Shown: positions 52,451-61,019 of the stretch, piece by piece
How positions within the stretch are numbered: position 1 is the first letter of the stretch
Layout of the letters: each line of letters begins with the position of its first letter
Assembly: GCF_008271695.1 (NCBI RefSeq)
Contig: NZ_VKKY01000002.1
Span: forward strand, 558,001 to 622,000
DNA length: 64,000 nucleotides
Reading direction: 5' to 3'
Source: Rufibacter hautae
GTDB taxonomy: Bacteria > Bacteroidota > Bacteroidia > Cytophagales > Hymenobacteraceae
Program-made: the position numbers and the translations under genes
Notes under the pieces: generated by a model
Databases searched by the model: none
Told to the model about the DNA's origin: nothing
The model's input: only the letters and a program-made list of their open reading frames with translations

Positions 52451-53053
52451 ATGAAAAAAGTATTTCTTTTCGTTGCCTTTCTTTCCTTCACCAGTTTGGC
52501 GGCACAGGCCCAGGGCTTTACACTAGGCCTGAAAGCGGGCATCAGTTCGTCAAATGTGGACCTTAAAAACCCAAGTGCCAATTTCACCCAGTTCAAGGAA
52601 GAAGGCAGCATCACCGGTTTCCATGCGGGCTTGTTCACCCGGTTCAATGTAGCGGGTTTCCTGCTGCAGCCCGAGGCAGTTTTGTCTTCCTCCGGCGGAA
52701 AATTCCAGGTGCCCAACCAAGATGGAACCGGTACCTCGGTGCAGGAAATAGGCTTCACCAACATAGACGTTCCCATTCTGGTAGGCTATAAACTGCTGTT
52801 TTTGCGGGCGTATGCGGGTCCGGTGGCCTCTGTGCTCATTAACAGTAAATCTGACGTACGGGACTACAAAGAATCTTTTGAGTCTGCCGATTGGGGCTAC
52901 CAGATAGGAGCCGGCGTAGACATTTCTCGCCTCACCGCCGATGTGCGCTACGAGCGCCTGAAACGGGCTTACACAGACCCAAACAACGGCAACGTAGACT
53001 TCCGGAACCGCCAGGTGATATTGAGCCTCGGATACAAACTCATCGGTAAATAA
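52451..53053 (+). CDS. outer-membrane beta-barrel protein (porin family, PorT-like)
   Basis: 200-residue exported protein with a signal peptide (about 1-20, SLAAQAQ). The mature part is a small barrel of alternating strands: FTLGLKAGISSSNVD, SITGFHAGLFTRFNVAGFLL, LQPEAVLSSSGGKFQV, DVPILVGYKLLFLRAYAGPV, WGYQIGAGVDISRLTADVRY and a last strand VILSLGYKLIGK. This is the common OMP_b-brl_2 type of Bacteroidota. Function unknown. Confidence 0.88.
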   Translation: MKKVFLFVAFLSFTSLAAQAQGFTLGLKAGISSSNVDLKNPSANFTQFKEEGSITGFHAGLFTRFNVAGFLLQPEAVLSSSGGKFQVPNQDGTGTSVQEIGFTNIDVPILVGYKLLFLRAYAGPVASVLINSKSDVRDYKESFESADWGYQIGAGVDISRLTADVRYERLKRAYTDPNNGNVDFRNRQVILSLGYKLIGK

Positions 53054-53078
53054 CCTTTGTGCTGATTTTACCCTAATG

Positions 53079-53137
53079 CAAAGTTCCTCCGTTTAGGACC
53101 CGTTTTTGGAAAACGGCCTCTAAACGGAGGAACTTTG
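53079..53137 (+). terminator. terminator hairpin of the barrel gene, conserved-apex family
   Basis: Perfect 18-bp arms CAAAGTTCCTCCGTTTAG (53079-53096) and complement (53120-53137), apex CCGTTTTTGGAAAACGG, followed by TTTTT. It also separates this gene from the convergent gene at 53227. Confidence 0.9.
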
Positions 53138-53226
53138 TTTTTAACGTCAAGTCTGTGCTTTACTTTAAGCCTGCCATAGGCGCAATCGAGTGACTTTGAT
53201 GTGAGGCAAACCCATCAACCAAATCG

Positions 53227-53460
53227 CTACTCCAGAACACAGCATTTTACGCCGTTTTTGGCCACCAGCTGCAGTACTTGGGAAGTGTTGAAAATAGGGC
53301 CTTCCACCCGCAGGATTCTGTCACAGTCCTCCAGGTCAAAGTTGATGCGGCAGCCGGGCAGGTGCCGCTCCAGAACCGCCACCAATCTGTTGGCCTTGGC
53401 AACCTCCTGCACATTGGTGGCAAACACCTCTACCATTCTGTTTTCCTGCTGAGTCATCAT
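53227..53460 (-). CDS. small HMA-like ferredoxin-fold protein without metal cysteines
   Basis: 77-residue cytoplasmic protein, start MMTQQENRMVEVFATNVQEV. The pattern beta (VEVFATNV), helix (VAKANRLVAVLERHL), beta (CRINFDLEDCDRILRVEG), helix and final strand fits a heavy-metal-associated-type fold, but the CxxC metal loop is replaced by TNVQEV. An alternative start is the Met at residue 9. Similar small proteins occur widely in Bacteroidota without known function. Convergent with the barrel gene. Confidence 0.65.
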   Translation of the reverse strand: MMTQQENRMVEVFATNVQEVAKANRLVAVLERHLPGCRINFDLEDCDRILRVEGPIFNTSQVLQLVAKNGVKCCVLE

Positions 53461-53536
53461 TTGGATGGGCTTTGATATTTGAAAGTATAAATAGTGATGG
53501 ACAATGACAGGTTAGCTCTGCAGGAAACCTAATTGG

Positions 53537-54100
53537 TTAAGAACGCAGATTTGCCAGGTAAAGAGCCAGGTTGTCCATAGTACCCCCGAAGCCCTGCTTA
53601 ATGGCTTCAAGGCTGGCTTCAAACGTCTGCACCTCTTCTGGGGTGGCATTCTGGGGCTTAGCCTGCAAGGTGAGAATGGTCTGGCCATTCTCCTCAGAAA
53701 AGGTCAAGATGTTGCGCAATTCCAGCGGCCAGGTTTGACTAAACGGAGCCCTGATGGTGTTCCCTTCCTCATCTGAAAAAGAGTTGACATACACCATGCG
53801 CTCCGGCGCCGATAACTCTTCGTAAACGAATTTACCCCACATTTTAGGACCATCGCCGGCTTGCATGCTGTAAAGGAACATTCCGCCGGGTTCAAGACTG
53901 AGTTCGGCCACTTCCAAATTCATACCTTTTGGTCCCCACCATTGGGTAAGGTGCTCTTGCTGCGTCCAGACTTGGTACACCAGTTCTTTAGGCGCCTCCA
54001 AGGTTTTGGTGATGACGAGGGTGGATTTTGCTGTCTGATCTGAGGTAGCTTCTGAGCTTGGGTTTTGCATGGTAAGGTCTGTAGGTTGCTGCGTTTCCAT
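53537..54100 (-). CDS. SRPBCC domain protein (AHSA1 family)
   Basis: 187-residue protein of the START/Bet v1 superfamily, Aha1 C-terminal-like type. The sequence LVITKTLEAPKELVYQVWTQ followed by EHLTQWWGPKGM is diagnostic, then GGMFLYSMQAGDG and the long C-terminal helix (FEASLEAIKQGFGGTMDNLA). An extra 20 residues at the N-terminus are polar and may not be translated; Met11 is an alternative start. It is the last of four minus-strand genes of related type, which probably form one operon. Such proteins bind hydrophobic ligands; the ligand is unknown. Confidence 0.88.
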   Translation of the reverse strand: METQQPTDLTMQNPSSEATSDQTAKSTLVITKTLEAPKELVYQVWTQQEHLTQWWGPKGMNLEVAELSLEPGGMFLYSMQAGDGPKMWGKFVYEELSAPERMVYVNSFSDEEGNTIRAPFSQTWPLELRNILTFSEENGQTILTLQAKPQNATPEEVQTFEASLEAIKQGFGGTMDNLALYLANLRS

Positions 54101-54126
54101 AGGTTAAACTGACTGAGGTAATTGGG

Positions 54127-54600
54127 CTATAAGGTAGTGGTTTCTGCTTCCTTCTTGAGGACTTGTTCCTGTTCCTCTTTTTTAAGGTCATGGTTCACCA
54201 TCCACTTGATGTTGAATTGGTCGGTCAACATCCCGAAGTAAGCGCCCCAAAATGCCTTCTCAAAAGGTACCTCCACTTTCCCACCTTGGGCGAGAGCGTT
54301 GAATAGGGTGGTCGCTTCTTCCACGCTGGAAGTATCAAGGGAAAGGTGGAAGTTGTTGCCCATGGTCACAGAATGGCCCATTGACTCCAAGGCATCGGTG
54401 CCCATGAGAAGGGTTCCCTCGCCAATGGACAAGGCGATGTGCATGATCTTGTTTAGTTCATGAGCCGGGACTCTGCCCGCATCCGGTATGTCTCCAAATC
54501 GTTGCAGGGCTAGGAACTCGCCCCCGAAAACAGATTTGTAAAAGTTGAAGGCTTCTTCGGTGTTGCCGTTGAAGTTGAGGTAAGGGTGTAAAGTGACCAT
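54127..54600 (-). CDS. VOC family protein, PhnB-like
   Basis: 157-residue vicinal-oxygen-chelate fold protein of the PhnB/3-demethylubiquinone-like type. Seen: LHPYLNFNGNTEEAFNFYKS, FGDIPDAGRVPAHELNKIMH, GTLLMGTDALESMGH, EATTLFNALAQGGKVEVPFE and the end motif WGAYFGMLTDQFNIKWMVNH. Metal-binding His and Glu are only partly present, so catalysis is uncertain. It lies between SRPBCC genes, an association common in Bacteroidota and probably co-regulated. Confidence 0.88.
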   Translation of the reverse strand: MVTLHPYLNFNGNTEEAFNFYKSVFGGEFLALQRFGDIPDAGRVPAHELNKIMHIALSIGEGTLLMGTDALESMGHSVTMGNNFHLSLDTSSVEEATTLFNALAQGGKVEVPFEKAFWGAYFGMLTDQFNIKWMVNHDLKKEEQEQVLKKEAETTTL

Positions 54601-54607
54601 GTTGCTA

Positions 54608-55156
54608 TTAGTTTGAGGTGAGTTGATCTTTTTCGAGTATTCCTTTGAGGCTGGTAAGGCTCGTTTCCAGGTCTTTGCCCAGCAAGGGGTCCATGACTAC
54701 ATGCATCAGGTTAAAAGGGTAGGCGTGGCCGCCCACCATGGCCCAGGTTACTTTGGTCTGATTCTGGGAGATCGCGGTGGTGGTGAAAGGCGTGCGGGCA
54801 ATGTCCTCCATTGGTTTCTGGAACCTGATCTCAATGTCCACGCTTTCTCCGGGCACCAGGCCTTTAATTTCCTGTTCGCCTTTGCCTGCCTTCTCGTTTC
54901 CTTCCCAGGCATAGATAAACCCCACTGCTCCGTCTGTACCTCGGTAGCTTTTCTTCATCTGCGGGTCTTGCATGGCCCATTTGTTAAAGTGATCCTGGTT
55001 TTTGAGGTGACTTAAATAGCTGAAAACATGGTCTTTAGGCTGATTTATGACAATCTCGCGTTCAACGCGGTATTCGCGGGAAACGAACAGGGCGCACACC
55101 AGCAAAGCAGCAATAAATAGGGCTATACCTAGCAAAAGTTTCTTCAGGATATTCAT
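54608..55156 (-). CDS. membrane-anchored SRPBCC protein
   Basis: 182 residues. An N-terminal transmembrane helix (about 6-27, LLLGIALFIAALLVCALFVS) is followed by an SRPBCC domain (YRVEREIVINQPKDHVFSYL, HFNKWAMQDPQMKKSYRGTD, FIYAWEGNEKAGKGEQEIKG). It is attached to the inner membrane, the domain probably outside. It is eight bases from the VOC gene and part of the same operon. Confidence 0.86.
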   Translation of the reverse strand: MNILKKLLLGIALFIAALLVCALFVSREYRVEREIVINQPKDHVFSYLSHLKNQDHFNKWAMQDPQMKKSYRGTDGAVGFIYAWEGNEKAGKGEQEIKGLVPGESVDIEIRFQKPMEDIARTPFTTTAISQNQTKVTWAMVGGHAYPFNLMHVVMDPLLGKDLETSLTSLKGILEKDQLTSN

Positions 55157-55172
55157 AGGAAAGCGCTAAGGG

Positions 55173-55625
55173 TTAGTTAACCTGATTTTCTGATAGTTCC
55201 TTGATCTTGAGCAGCGCCACGTCCCAGGCCGCCGACATCATATCAAAATACTCTGGGGTCATGTCGCCCTCAATGGCGATTTGGGTGCCGCCGGCTTTCT
55301 CCAGTAATTTATAGGTCTCCAGGCCGCCCTGCACCGCTTTAGCATCCTCGCTTTGGGTATCTTCCTTCCCGTTCACCAAAAGGCCTTCGTACCTCACCGA
55401 GAGCACCTCATGGGGCGTATGCTGTACCACTTTCCCAATCATTCCGTTCTCAGAAGGGTCTTTGAACAGGACTTTGCTGCCCAGTTGCCAATCTGTCTCG
55501 GCGTAGGCTCCTTCACTGAAAGCCGCGTACCATTGCCTGATGTACTGGTCCTGCACCAATACATTCCATACTTTCTCTTTAGGGGCTTTGATGTCAATCT
55601 CTTTTTTGATGGTGGTCTTTTCCAT
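55173..55625 (-). CDS. SRPBCC domain protein
   Basis: 150-residue soluble SRPBCC/AHSA1 protein: TIKKEIDIKAPKEKVWNVLV, QYIRQWYAAFSEGAYAETDW, GSKVLFKDPSENGMIGKVVQ and a C-terminal helix (MMSAAWDVALLKIKELSEN). First gene of the four-gene minus-strand unit. It faces the GlxA-type regulator over a 215-base gap, which suggests control by it. Confidence 0.88.
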   Translation of the reverse strand: MEKTTIKKEIDIKAPKEKVWNVLVQDQYIRQWYAAFSEGAYAETDWQLGSKVLFKDPSENGMIGKVVQHTPHEVLSVRYEGLLVNGKEDTQSEDAKAVQGGLETYKLLEKAGGTQIAIEGDMTPEYFDMMSAAWDVALLKIKELSENQVN

Positions 55626-55675
55626 GGCTTTTATCTGGTTAGGTATATAATCTATATAAGAGGAAGGAATCCTGA

Positions 55676-55707
55676 TTTAGGTCTGCTTTCTAAAAAACTG
55701 ATCTAAA
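55676..55707. repeat. degenerate hairpin-core copy
   Basis: TTTAGGTCTGCTTT, loop, AAAAAACTGATCTAAA. Located in the promoter region between the SRPBCC operon and the GlxA-type regulator, not at a 3' end. Confidence 0.4.
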
Positions 55708-55840
55708 GCGAGTTGCTAATATCATTTGTGTTAGCCAATTCCTTTAGCACAAACATACACACTACTGCTCTTTTTGCAGGTGGGCGAATGCGACATAAAG
55801 GGGGGTTGATTACGACAATAAAGCTTCTTACTTTAAGGCT

Positions 55841-56827
55841 ATGAAGCACATCTCTATTCTTATTCCCGAAGGTGATATTAGCTTTAGCAATATCGAGGCG
55901 ACCTATAAGATGTTCACCAAGGTCAATGAGGCTTTGGAGCGGACTGGCCAGGCTCCAATGTTCAGGGTGCAGCTGGTAGGGCTCACCCAGGATACCAGGG
56001 TCACGAACGGGTTATTCAGCATAAAACCAGAGTTGGTGGTGGAGGATACCGTGAAGACAGACCTGATCATCATCCCGGCGGTGCACGGCGACATGAAGGA
56101 AGTCATTGAGGAGAACAAGGACTTTGTACCCTGGATCATTAAACAGCACAAGAACGGCGCCGAGGTGGTGTCTCTCTGCATCGGGGCTTTCCTGCTGGCC
56201 TCTACCGGGCTATTGAAAGGGCGCAGTTGCACCACGCATTGGCTGGCCGTGGAGGAGTTCAAGCAGATGTTCCCGGATGTGAACCTGCTGCCCTACAAGA
56301 TCATCACCGACGAAGGCGGCATTTACACCAGCGGCGGAGCCTATTCTTCGCTTAACCTCATTCTGTACCTGGTAGAGAAATTCGCGGGGCGCAACATGGC
56401 CGTACGCTCCTCCAAGATCTTTGAGATCGACATTGACCGCAACAGCCAATCTCCGTTCATCATCTTCCACGGGCAGAAAGAACACCACGACGAGCAAATC
56501 AGGAAAGTGCAGGAGTTTATTGAGCATAATTTCCAAAACAAGATCACTGTGGAGGAACTGGCTGAGATGTGTTTCCTGGGCCGCCGGAACTTTGAGCGCC
56601 GCTTCAAAAAAGCCACTTCCAACACGGTGGTGGAGTACATCCAGCGGGTGAAAGTAGAGGCCGCCAAGATGTGCCTAGAGACATCCCGTGAGAACGTGAA
56701 CGAGGTCATGTACTCGGTGGGTTACTCCGATACCAAAGCCTTCAGAACCACCTTCAAAAAGATTACGGGCATCTCACCGCTGGAATACCGCAACAAGTAC
56801 AACAAAGAAGCCGTGGAACTGGCCTGA
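55841..56827 (+). CDS. GlxA-type AraC regulator (DJ-1/PfpI + AraC HTH)
   Basis: 328-residue transcription factor. The N-terminal DJ-1/PfpI-like domain (about 1-190) has ISILIPEGDISFSNIEATYK and the nucleophile-elbow position VVSLCIGAFLLASTG with Cys113 kept. The C-terminal double AraC helix-turn-helix (about 215-320) reads KITVEELAEMCFLGRRNFER and EVMYSVGYSDTKAFRTTFKK. It is transcribed away from the SRPBCC/VOC operon, so that operon is its likely target. A small molecule bound in the DJ-1 domain is the probable signal; catalysis is unlikely. Confidence 0.92.
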   Translation: MKHISILIPEGDISFSNIEATYKMFTKVNEALERTGQAPMFRVQLVGLTQDTRVTNGLFSIKPELVVEDTVKTDLIIIPAVHGDMKEVIEENKDFVPWIIKQHKNGAEVVSLCIGAFLLASTGLLKGRSCTTHWLAVEEFKQMFPDVNLLPYKIITDEGGIYTSGGAYSSLNLILYLVEKFAGRNMAVRSSKIFEIDIDRNSQSPFIIFHGQKEHHDEQIRKVQEFIEHNFQNKITVEELAEMCFLGRRNFERRFKKATSNTVVEYIQRVKVEAAKMCLETSRENVNEVMYSVGYSDTKAFRTTFKKITGISPLEYRNKYNKEAVELA

Positions 56828-56882
56828 TCCATTTCCTGGAAGCTAAAGATCTAAACATGGGGTGAAATTCTACAATTACAAC

Positions 56883-56943
56883 AAAAGCCTGATGGGTAAA
56901 TAAACCGGAGGTTTGCTTCCGTTTTACCGCCCATCAGGCTTTC
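56883..56943 (+). terminator. terminator hairpin of the regulator gene
   Basis: AAAGCCTGATGGG and CCCATCAGGCTTT form a 13-bp stem; a second stem CCGGAGG/CTTCCG sits in the loop. Located 56 bases after the stop. Confidence 0.82.
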
Positions 56944-57015
56944 GCATTTGTTATAAGAAATAGTTTACTTGATCACGTCAGTCTGAGGTTTATCTAATTG
57001 AAAACCATGCTAAAA

Positions 57016-57185
57016 TCAAGCAGGAGGTAAACCTTCTTTGTAGTACATATTGGCTCCCTTGGAGATTTTCGGCCCAGGAATAGCGCACCGTCTTCAAGGC
57101 AGGTACTTCGTCGCTCCATACGGTGACCTCATTGACTATAACCTGTGGAATGTAGGGCCGGATTTTGGGCCGGATTTCTAGAAAG
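57016..57185 (-). pseudogene. remnant of a sialate O-acetylesterase C-terminus
   Basis: Reading the minus strand gives NEVTVWSDEVPALKTVRYSW, AENLQG in one frame and, shifted by one base, GANMYYKEGLPPA followed by TGA (57018-57016). Sialate O-acetylesterases end in a pattern of the type V.VWSDEV..P.AVRYAWADNP.GANLYNKEGLPA, so both halves fit the same gene end with a frameshift between them. No start or catalytic part is present, and a TAG interrupts further upstream. A decayed, truncated gene. Confidence 0.6.
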
Positions 57186-57207
57186 TAGGCTCCAAATAGA
57201 AGCCTTT

Positions 57208-57996
57208 CTACCTAGGTAATCTGAAACTTACACCCGCGCTGAGGTAATAATTAGGGGCTTCTTCGTTCAGGGCCAGACCTGCGGAAACATCAAACTGAAC
57301 ATTATAGCGGGGAGAAAAAGTGACACCAGCATCGGTTGAGTGGCTCCATTTGCCTTTCTCTGGCTTCTCCCCAAAAAGTTCTGCGTACGTGCCCCACTTG
57401 TCTCCCAGGCCTGCCGCCAGAGAAAGGGTGTAAATTCCGGCCCCATGTGGCGTATCGCCGTCCCATTCATACCCTACATTGTAGCCCAAGGAAAAGGTGT
57501 TGGAAAGGGTATGCGCAAAAGACAGCCGGAAGTCTGGGGCCACGTAGGTGGGTTTAAACTCTGAGGATCCTGAAGGAAGGGTAAGGTGCCCAATGAAAGC
57601 GATCTCGGGAAGCAATCCTTTTTCCTCCGTGACAAAGATTTTGGTGCCAATGGAAAAAGCGTCCAAACCCCTGGCATCGCCGGCATCCGTCTCGTCTGGT
57701 CCGGTGCTCCGATGGTAACCGGCAATCAGCCTCAGTTCCAGTCGGTGCAGAATCCCGTACCGGAGAAGGGCAGTGGGGTACAGGTAATCCACGGATGTTT
57801 TTCCATTTTTGCGGTCTTTCTGGCGAAGTACCCCTAACTCAACCTGCAAGGTACCCAGAGGAACCACGTTGGAGGCCTCGGTTTGATCAGGCCGGTCTGT
57901 GCTAATGGGTCCCCCGTTAGAAAGGCTGTCCGGCGCCACTTGCGCAAAGCCATAGGTTGGAAGCAACACCAAAAGGCAACTGTAAAGGAGTTTCAT
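57208..57996 (-). CDS. outer-membrane protein of the MetA/phenol-degradation type (PF13557-like)
   Basis: 262-residue exported barrel protein; signal peptide about 1-18 (LLVLLPTYGFAQ). After it comes ISTDRPDQTEASNVVPLGTL, the hallmark start of this transporter-like family, then barrel strands such as LQVELGVLR, LLRYGILHRLELRLIAGY, IAFIGHLTLPSG, FSLGYNVGYEWDG and a final strand YLSAGVSFRLPR ending near the C-terminus. Members are thought to be porins for small molecules; function here unknown. Confidence 0.85.
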   Translation of the reverse strand: MKLLYSCLLVLLPTYGFAQVAPDSLSNGGPISTDRPDQTEASNVVPLGTLQVELGVLRQKDRKNGKTSVDYLYPTALLRYGILHRLELRLIAGYHRSTGPDETDAGDARGLDAFSIGTKIFVTEEKGLLPEIAFIGHLTLPSGSSEFKPTYVAPDFRLSFAHTLSNTFSLGYNVGYEWDGDTPHGAGIYTLSLAAGLGDKWGTYAELFGEKPEKGKWSHSTDAGVTFSPRYNVQFDVSAGLALNEEAPNYYLSAGVSFRLPR

Positions 57997-58122
57997 AGAA
58001 CCAAGATTTTTTCTCCCTAACTTACAGATAAACCTAATTAAATGTTTAGGTATGTCTAAAAATAAATGGAATAGGTGTTTTCCATCTTGGAGAACAAAAC
58101 AAATCTAGGGTGCAAAAAATAT

Positions 58123-58197
58123 AAAAGGCGCTTCCCCAGAGGTAGTCCCTACCAGGTTAAAGGAAGCCTGTCAAGCTTTGGGGTGAAAGCGCCTTTT
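58123..58197 (-). terminator. terminator hairpin of the TPR gene
   Basis: AAAAGGCGCTT (58123-58133) pairs with AAGCGCCTTTT, and CCCCA with TGGGG; GGTAG/CTACC forms a small inner hairpin. On the minus strand a T-rich tract follows. It lies about 70 bases after the TPR stop. Confidence 0.75.
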
Positions 58198-58268
58198 CTG
58201 CCGATTTTTAAATCAATTTGGGTAAATTGCGGCTAAAACGTAAAAATAGTATGCATGCAAACTATTTT

Positions 58269-58607
58269 TTAATCATCTTCGTAATCTAAACCCATCATCT
58301 TGTTGTAGGCCTGCTGCAACTCTGAGAAGGCGTGGAGTTGGCCCGACTGCCGGCTCACCTGCATGCCTTTCTGGTACGCCTGTTTGGCAAGCTCCGGCTC
58401 CTCTAGCTGCAGATAGAGACTGGCCGCGTGATAGTAGGTACCTACGTACTCTGGATGTTCGGCCAGCAGTTTTTCGTAGAAGAAGCGCGCCTTCGTGGGG
58501 TCTGTAGGGCGGTATTCCGTCGCGATGGCGTACATGGTGAACGGATCGTTCGGATCTTCTTCGTAGAAGGCCAGGAGTTGCGTCAATCTGCTGTTGGTCG
58601 TTTCCAT
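58269..58607 (-). CDS. small TPR-repeat protein
   Basis: 112-residue cytoplasmic protein with about two to three tetratricopeptide repeats (DPTKARFFYEKLLAEHPEYV, GTYYHAASLYLQLEEPELAK, QAYQKGMQVSRQSGQLHAFS). The acidic end LDYEDD is flexible. Probably a protein-binding adaptor. It is divergent from etfB with a 62-base gap, a pairing that may be conserved, but no functional link can be seen. Confidence 0.82.
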   Translation of the reverse strand: METTNSRLTQLLAFYEEDPNDPFTMYAIATEYRPTDPTKARFFYEKLLAEHPEYVGTYYHAASLYLQLEEPELAKQAYQKGMQVSRQSGQLHAFSELQQAYNKMMGLDYEDD

Positions 58608-58669
58608 TTGATGAATTATTCTTTTAAATTGCCCACAAAATTAACTTAATTAAGCTAACCCTAAGTTAA

Positions 58670-59407
58670 ATGAAGATCTTAGTTTGCATTAGCAACGTGC
58701 CTGATACCACCACCAAAATAACCTTTTCGCCTGACGGCAAAGCGTTTAACACGGCTGGTGTTCAGTTTGTCATAAACCCTTACGATGAATATGCCCTTAC
58801 CCGCGCCATTGAGCTGAAAGAAGCCCAGGGCGGAACCGTGACGGTACTGAACGTAGGGGAAGCCGATACGGAGCCAAATATCCGGAAAGCTTTGGCCATT
58901 GGGGCCGATGACGCCATCAGAGTTAATTTGAAACCCACCGATGCTTTCCTGGTGGCCCAGCAGATTGCCCACTACGCCAAAGAAGGCGGATATGACCTTA
59001 TCTTGATGGGCCGCGAGTCTATTGACTACAACGGTTTCCAGGTGCACGGCATGGTGGGCGAGCTGTTAGGCATCCCTACCATCGCGCCGGCCATTAAATT
59101 GGACGTGAACGGCTCTACCGCTACCTTGGAGCGTGAGATTGAAGGCGGTAAAGAGGTGATTGAAGCCGTGCTGCCTTTAGTGGTGACTGCCCAGCAGCCT
59201 ATGACGGAGCCCCGCATCCCTAACATGCGCGGCATCATGACGGCCCGCACCAAGCCTTTGAAAGTAGTGGAGCCGGTAGGCCAGGATGCTAAAACCAGCG
59301 TCCAGAACTATGAGTTGCCGCCTGCCAAGTCTGGGGTGAAGATGATTTCTGCAGACAGTGCCGGTGACCTCATTAAATTATTGCGTAACGAAGCTAAAGT
59401 TCTATAA
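58670..59407 (+). CDS. etfB: electron transfer flavoprotein beta subunit
   Basis: 245 residues. EtfB with EtfA forms an FAD/AMP heterodimer that carries electrons from acyl-CoA dehydrogenases to the quinone pool. Typical blocks: KILVCISNVPDTTTKITFSP at the start, NPYDEYALTRAIELKEAQGG, AIGADDAIRV, LILMGRESIDYNGFQVHGMV for AMP/FAD binding, and EPRIPNMRGIMTARTKPL. The alpha subunit follows after 2 bases. Confidence 0.95.
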   Translation: MKILVCISNVPDTTTKITFSPDGKAFNTAGVQFVINPYDEYALTRAIELKEAQGGTVTVLNVGEADTEPNIRKALAIGADDAIRVNLKPTDAFLVAQQIAHYAKEGGYDLILMGRESIDYNGFQVHGMVGELLGIPTIAPAIKLDVNGSTATLEREIEGGKEVIEAVLPLVVTAQQPMTEPRIPNMRGIMTARTKPLKVVEPVGQDAKTSVQNYELPPAKSGVKMISADSAGDLIKLLRNEAKVL

Positions 59408-59409
59408 GC

Positions 59410-60384
59410 ATGTCAGTATTAGTAGTGATTGAATGCGCGAACGGCGAAGTGAAGAAGTCTTCCCTGGAAGCAGCTTCGTACGGGAGCAAAGTAGCCTCCG
59501 CTTTGGGTACCTCGGCCACCGCCGTTGCCATTGGCGATGTGCAGGCAGATGCCCTTACCCGCCTGGGTGAGCAGGGAATCTCCAAAGTATTATTAGACAA
59601 TGACACCCGCCTGCATGATTTTGTAGCGGCTGCCTATGTGAAAGTAATTGCCAAAGCCGCAGAAAGCGAAAACTCCACCGTGATTGTGCTGTCCAACTCC
59701 AACATCGGGGCTGCGATTGGGTCGCGCCTGGCGGTGAAACTGGGTGCCTCTTTGGCCACCAACGTGGTGTCTTTACCGCAGATCAACGGTTCTTCGTTCA
59801 CGGTGCGCCGCGGCGTGTTCTCCGGAAAGGCATTCTCAGACGTGGAATTGATCTCAGATAAAAAAATTATCGCCGTTAAGAAAAATGCGCTGGACATTGA
59901 AACGGCATCAGGTGGCACCGCTACGGTAGAGAATTTCTCGGCTGACCTGGCCGATTCTGATTTCGCGACGGCTCCAAAAGAAACCATCCGCCAGTCAGGC
60001 GACATTCTTCTGACCGAGGCTGAGGTAGTGGTTTCGGGTGGAAGAGGCTTAAAAGGCCCTGAAAACTGGCATTTGGTAGAAGATCTGGCCAAAGCGCTGG
60101 GTGCCGCCACGGCCTGTTCCAAGCCCGTGGCCGATGTGGGTTGGAGACCTCACCATGAGCACGTGGGCCAGACCGGTATCACCGTAAGCCCTAACCTGTA
60201 CATAGCAGTGGGCATCTCTGGTGCCATCCAACACCTGGCAGGGGTTAACTCTTCTAAAGTAATTGTCGTTATCAATAAAGACCCGGAGGCACCTTTCTTT
60301 AAAGCCGCAGATTACGGTATTGTGGGAGACGCTACTGAGGTTGTACCTAAATTGATAGAAGCCGCCAAAGCTTTAGACAAATAG
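59410..60384 (+). CDS. etfA: electron transfer flavoprotein alpha subunit
   Basis: 324 residues, FAD-binding EtfA. The N-terminal domain starts [20 protein letters not shown]; the C-terminal FAD domain has [80 protein letters not shown] and [20 protein letters not shown], all diagnostic. Two bases from etfB and ten from the next gene, so one operon. Confidence 0.96.
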   Translation: MSVLVVIECANGEVKKSSLEAASYGSKVASALGTSATAVAIGDVQADALTRLGEQGISKVLLDNDTRLHDFVAAAYVKVIAKAAESENSTVIVLSNSNIGAAIGSRLAVKLGASLATNVVSLPQINGSSFTVRRGVFSGKAFSDVELISDKKIIAVKKNALDIETASGGTATVENFSADLADSDFATAPKETIRQSGDILLTEAEVVVSGGRGLKGPENWHLVEDLAKALGAATACSKPVADVGWRPHHEHVGQTGITVSPNLYIAVGISGAIQHLAGVNSSKVIVVINKDPEAPFFKAADYGIVGDATEVVPKLIEAAKALDK

Positions 60385-60394
60385 AAGAGAAACT

Positions 60395-61006
60395 GTGAAG
60401 AAAATTGAGCTAGAGATTCTTGGTTTGTCCTCAAGCCAGTCGCAATCTGGATCTTTTGCCCTGGTTCTGGGCGAAAAGGAGGGAAGTCGCCGTTTGCCTA
60501 TCATCATAGGCATGTTTGAGGCGCAGTCCATCGCCATCCAGATTGAAAAGATTAATCCTACCCGCCCGCTTACGCATGACTTGTTCAAGTCTTTTGCCCA
60601 GCAGATGGAAGTGAGCGTGCAGGAGATTATGATTTCGGATTTAAAGGAAGGGGTGTTCTTTTCCAAGATCGTGTGCACAGACGGCGAGAAGGAGTTTGAG
60701 CTGGACGCCCGCCCGTCAGACGCCATCGCCATTGGGCTGCGATTTGGGGTTCCTATCTACACCGTGGAATCTGTCCTTTCCGAGGCCGGTATCATTCTAA
60801 GTGATATGGAGGAAGACGAGGACGAAGAGGAAACCGATGAGATTCCAACTTCCGCTTCTACCACCGTATCCACGTCTGGTAGCGGGAAAAGTAACCTCAA
60901 GGAAGTATCGGTAGAAGAGCTGAACACCATGCTCAACGAGGCCCTTGAAAAAGAGGACTACGAACGCGCCGCTAAAATCCGCGATGAATTGAACAAAAGG
61001 AATTAA
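60395..61006 (+). CDS. BFN domain (DUF151) protein with C-terminal UVR motif
   Basis: 203 residues with a GTG start at 60395. The bifunctional nuclease (BFN/DUF151) domain covers about 1-140: KKIELEILGLSSSQSQSGSF, RRLPIIIGMFEAQSIAIQIE, RPLTHDLFKSFAQQMEVSV, ELDARPSDAIAIGLRFGVPI. An acidic linker (EEDEDEEETDE) leads to a C-terminal UvrB/UvrC-type helix pair (ELNTMLNEALEKEDYERAAK). BFN proteins have weak nuclease activity in some organisms; the role here is unknown. Ten bases after etfA, so co-transcribed. Confidence 0.9.
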   Translation: MKKIELEILGLSSSQSQSGSFALVLGEKEGSRRLPIIIGMFEAQSIAIQIEKINPTRPLTHDLFKSFAQQMEVSVQEIMISDLKEGVFFSKIVCTDGEKEFELDARPSDAIAIGLRFGVPIYTVESVLSEAGIILSDMEEDEDEEETDEIPTSASTTVSTSGSGKSNLKEVSVEELNTMLNEALEKEDYERAAKIRDELNKRN

Positions 61007-61019
61007 GCTTGTACCGCAT

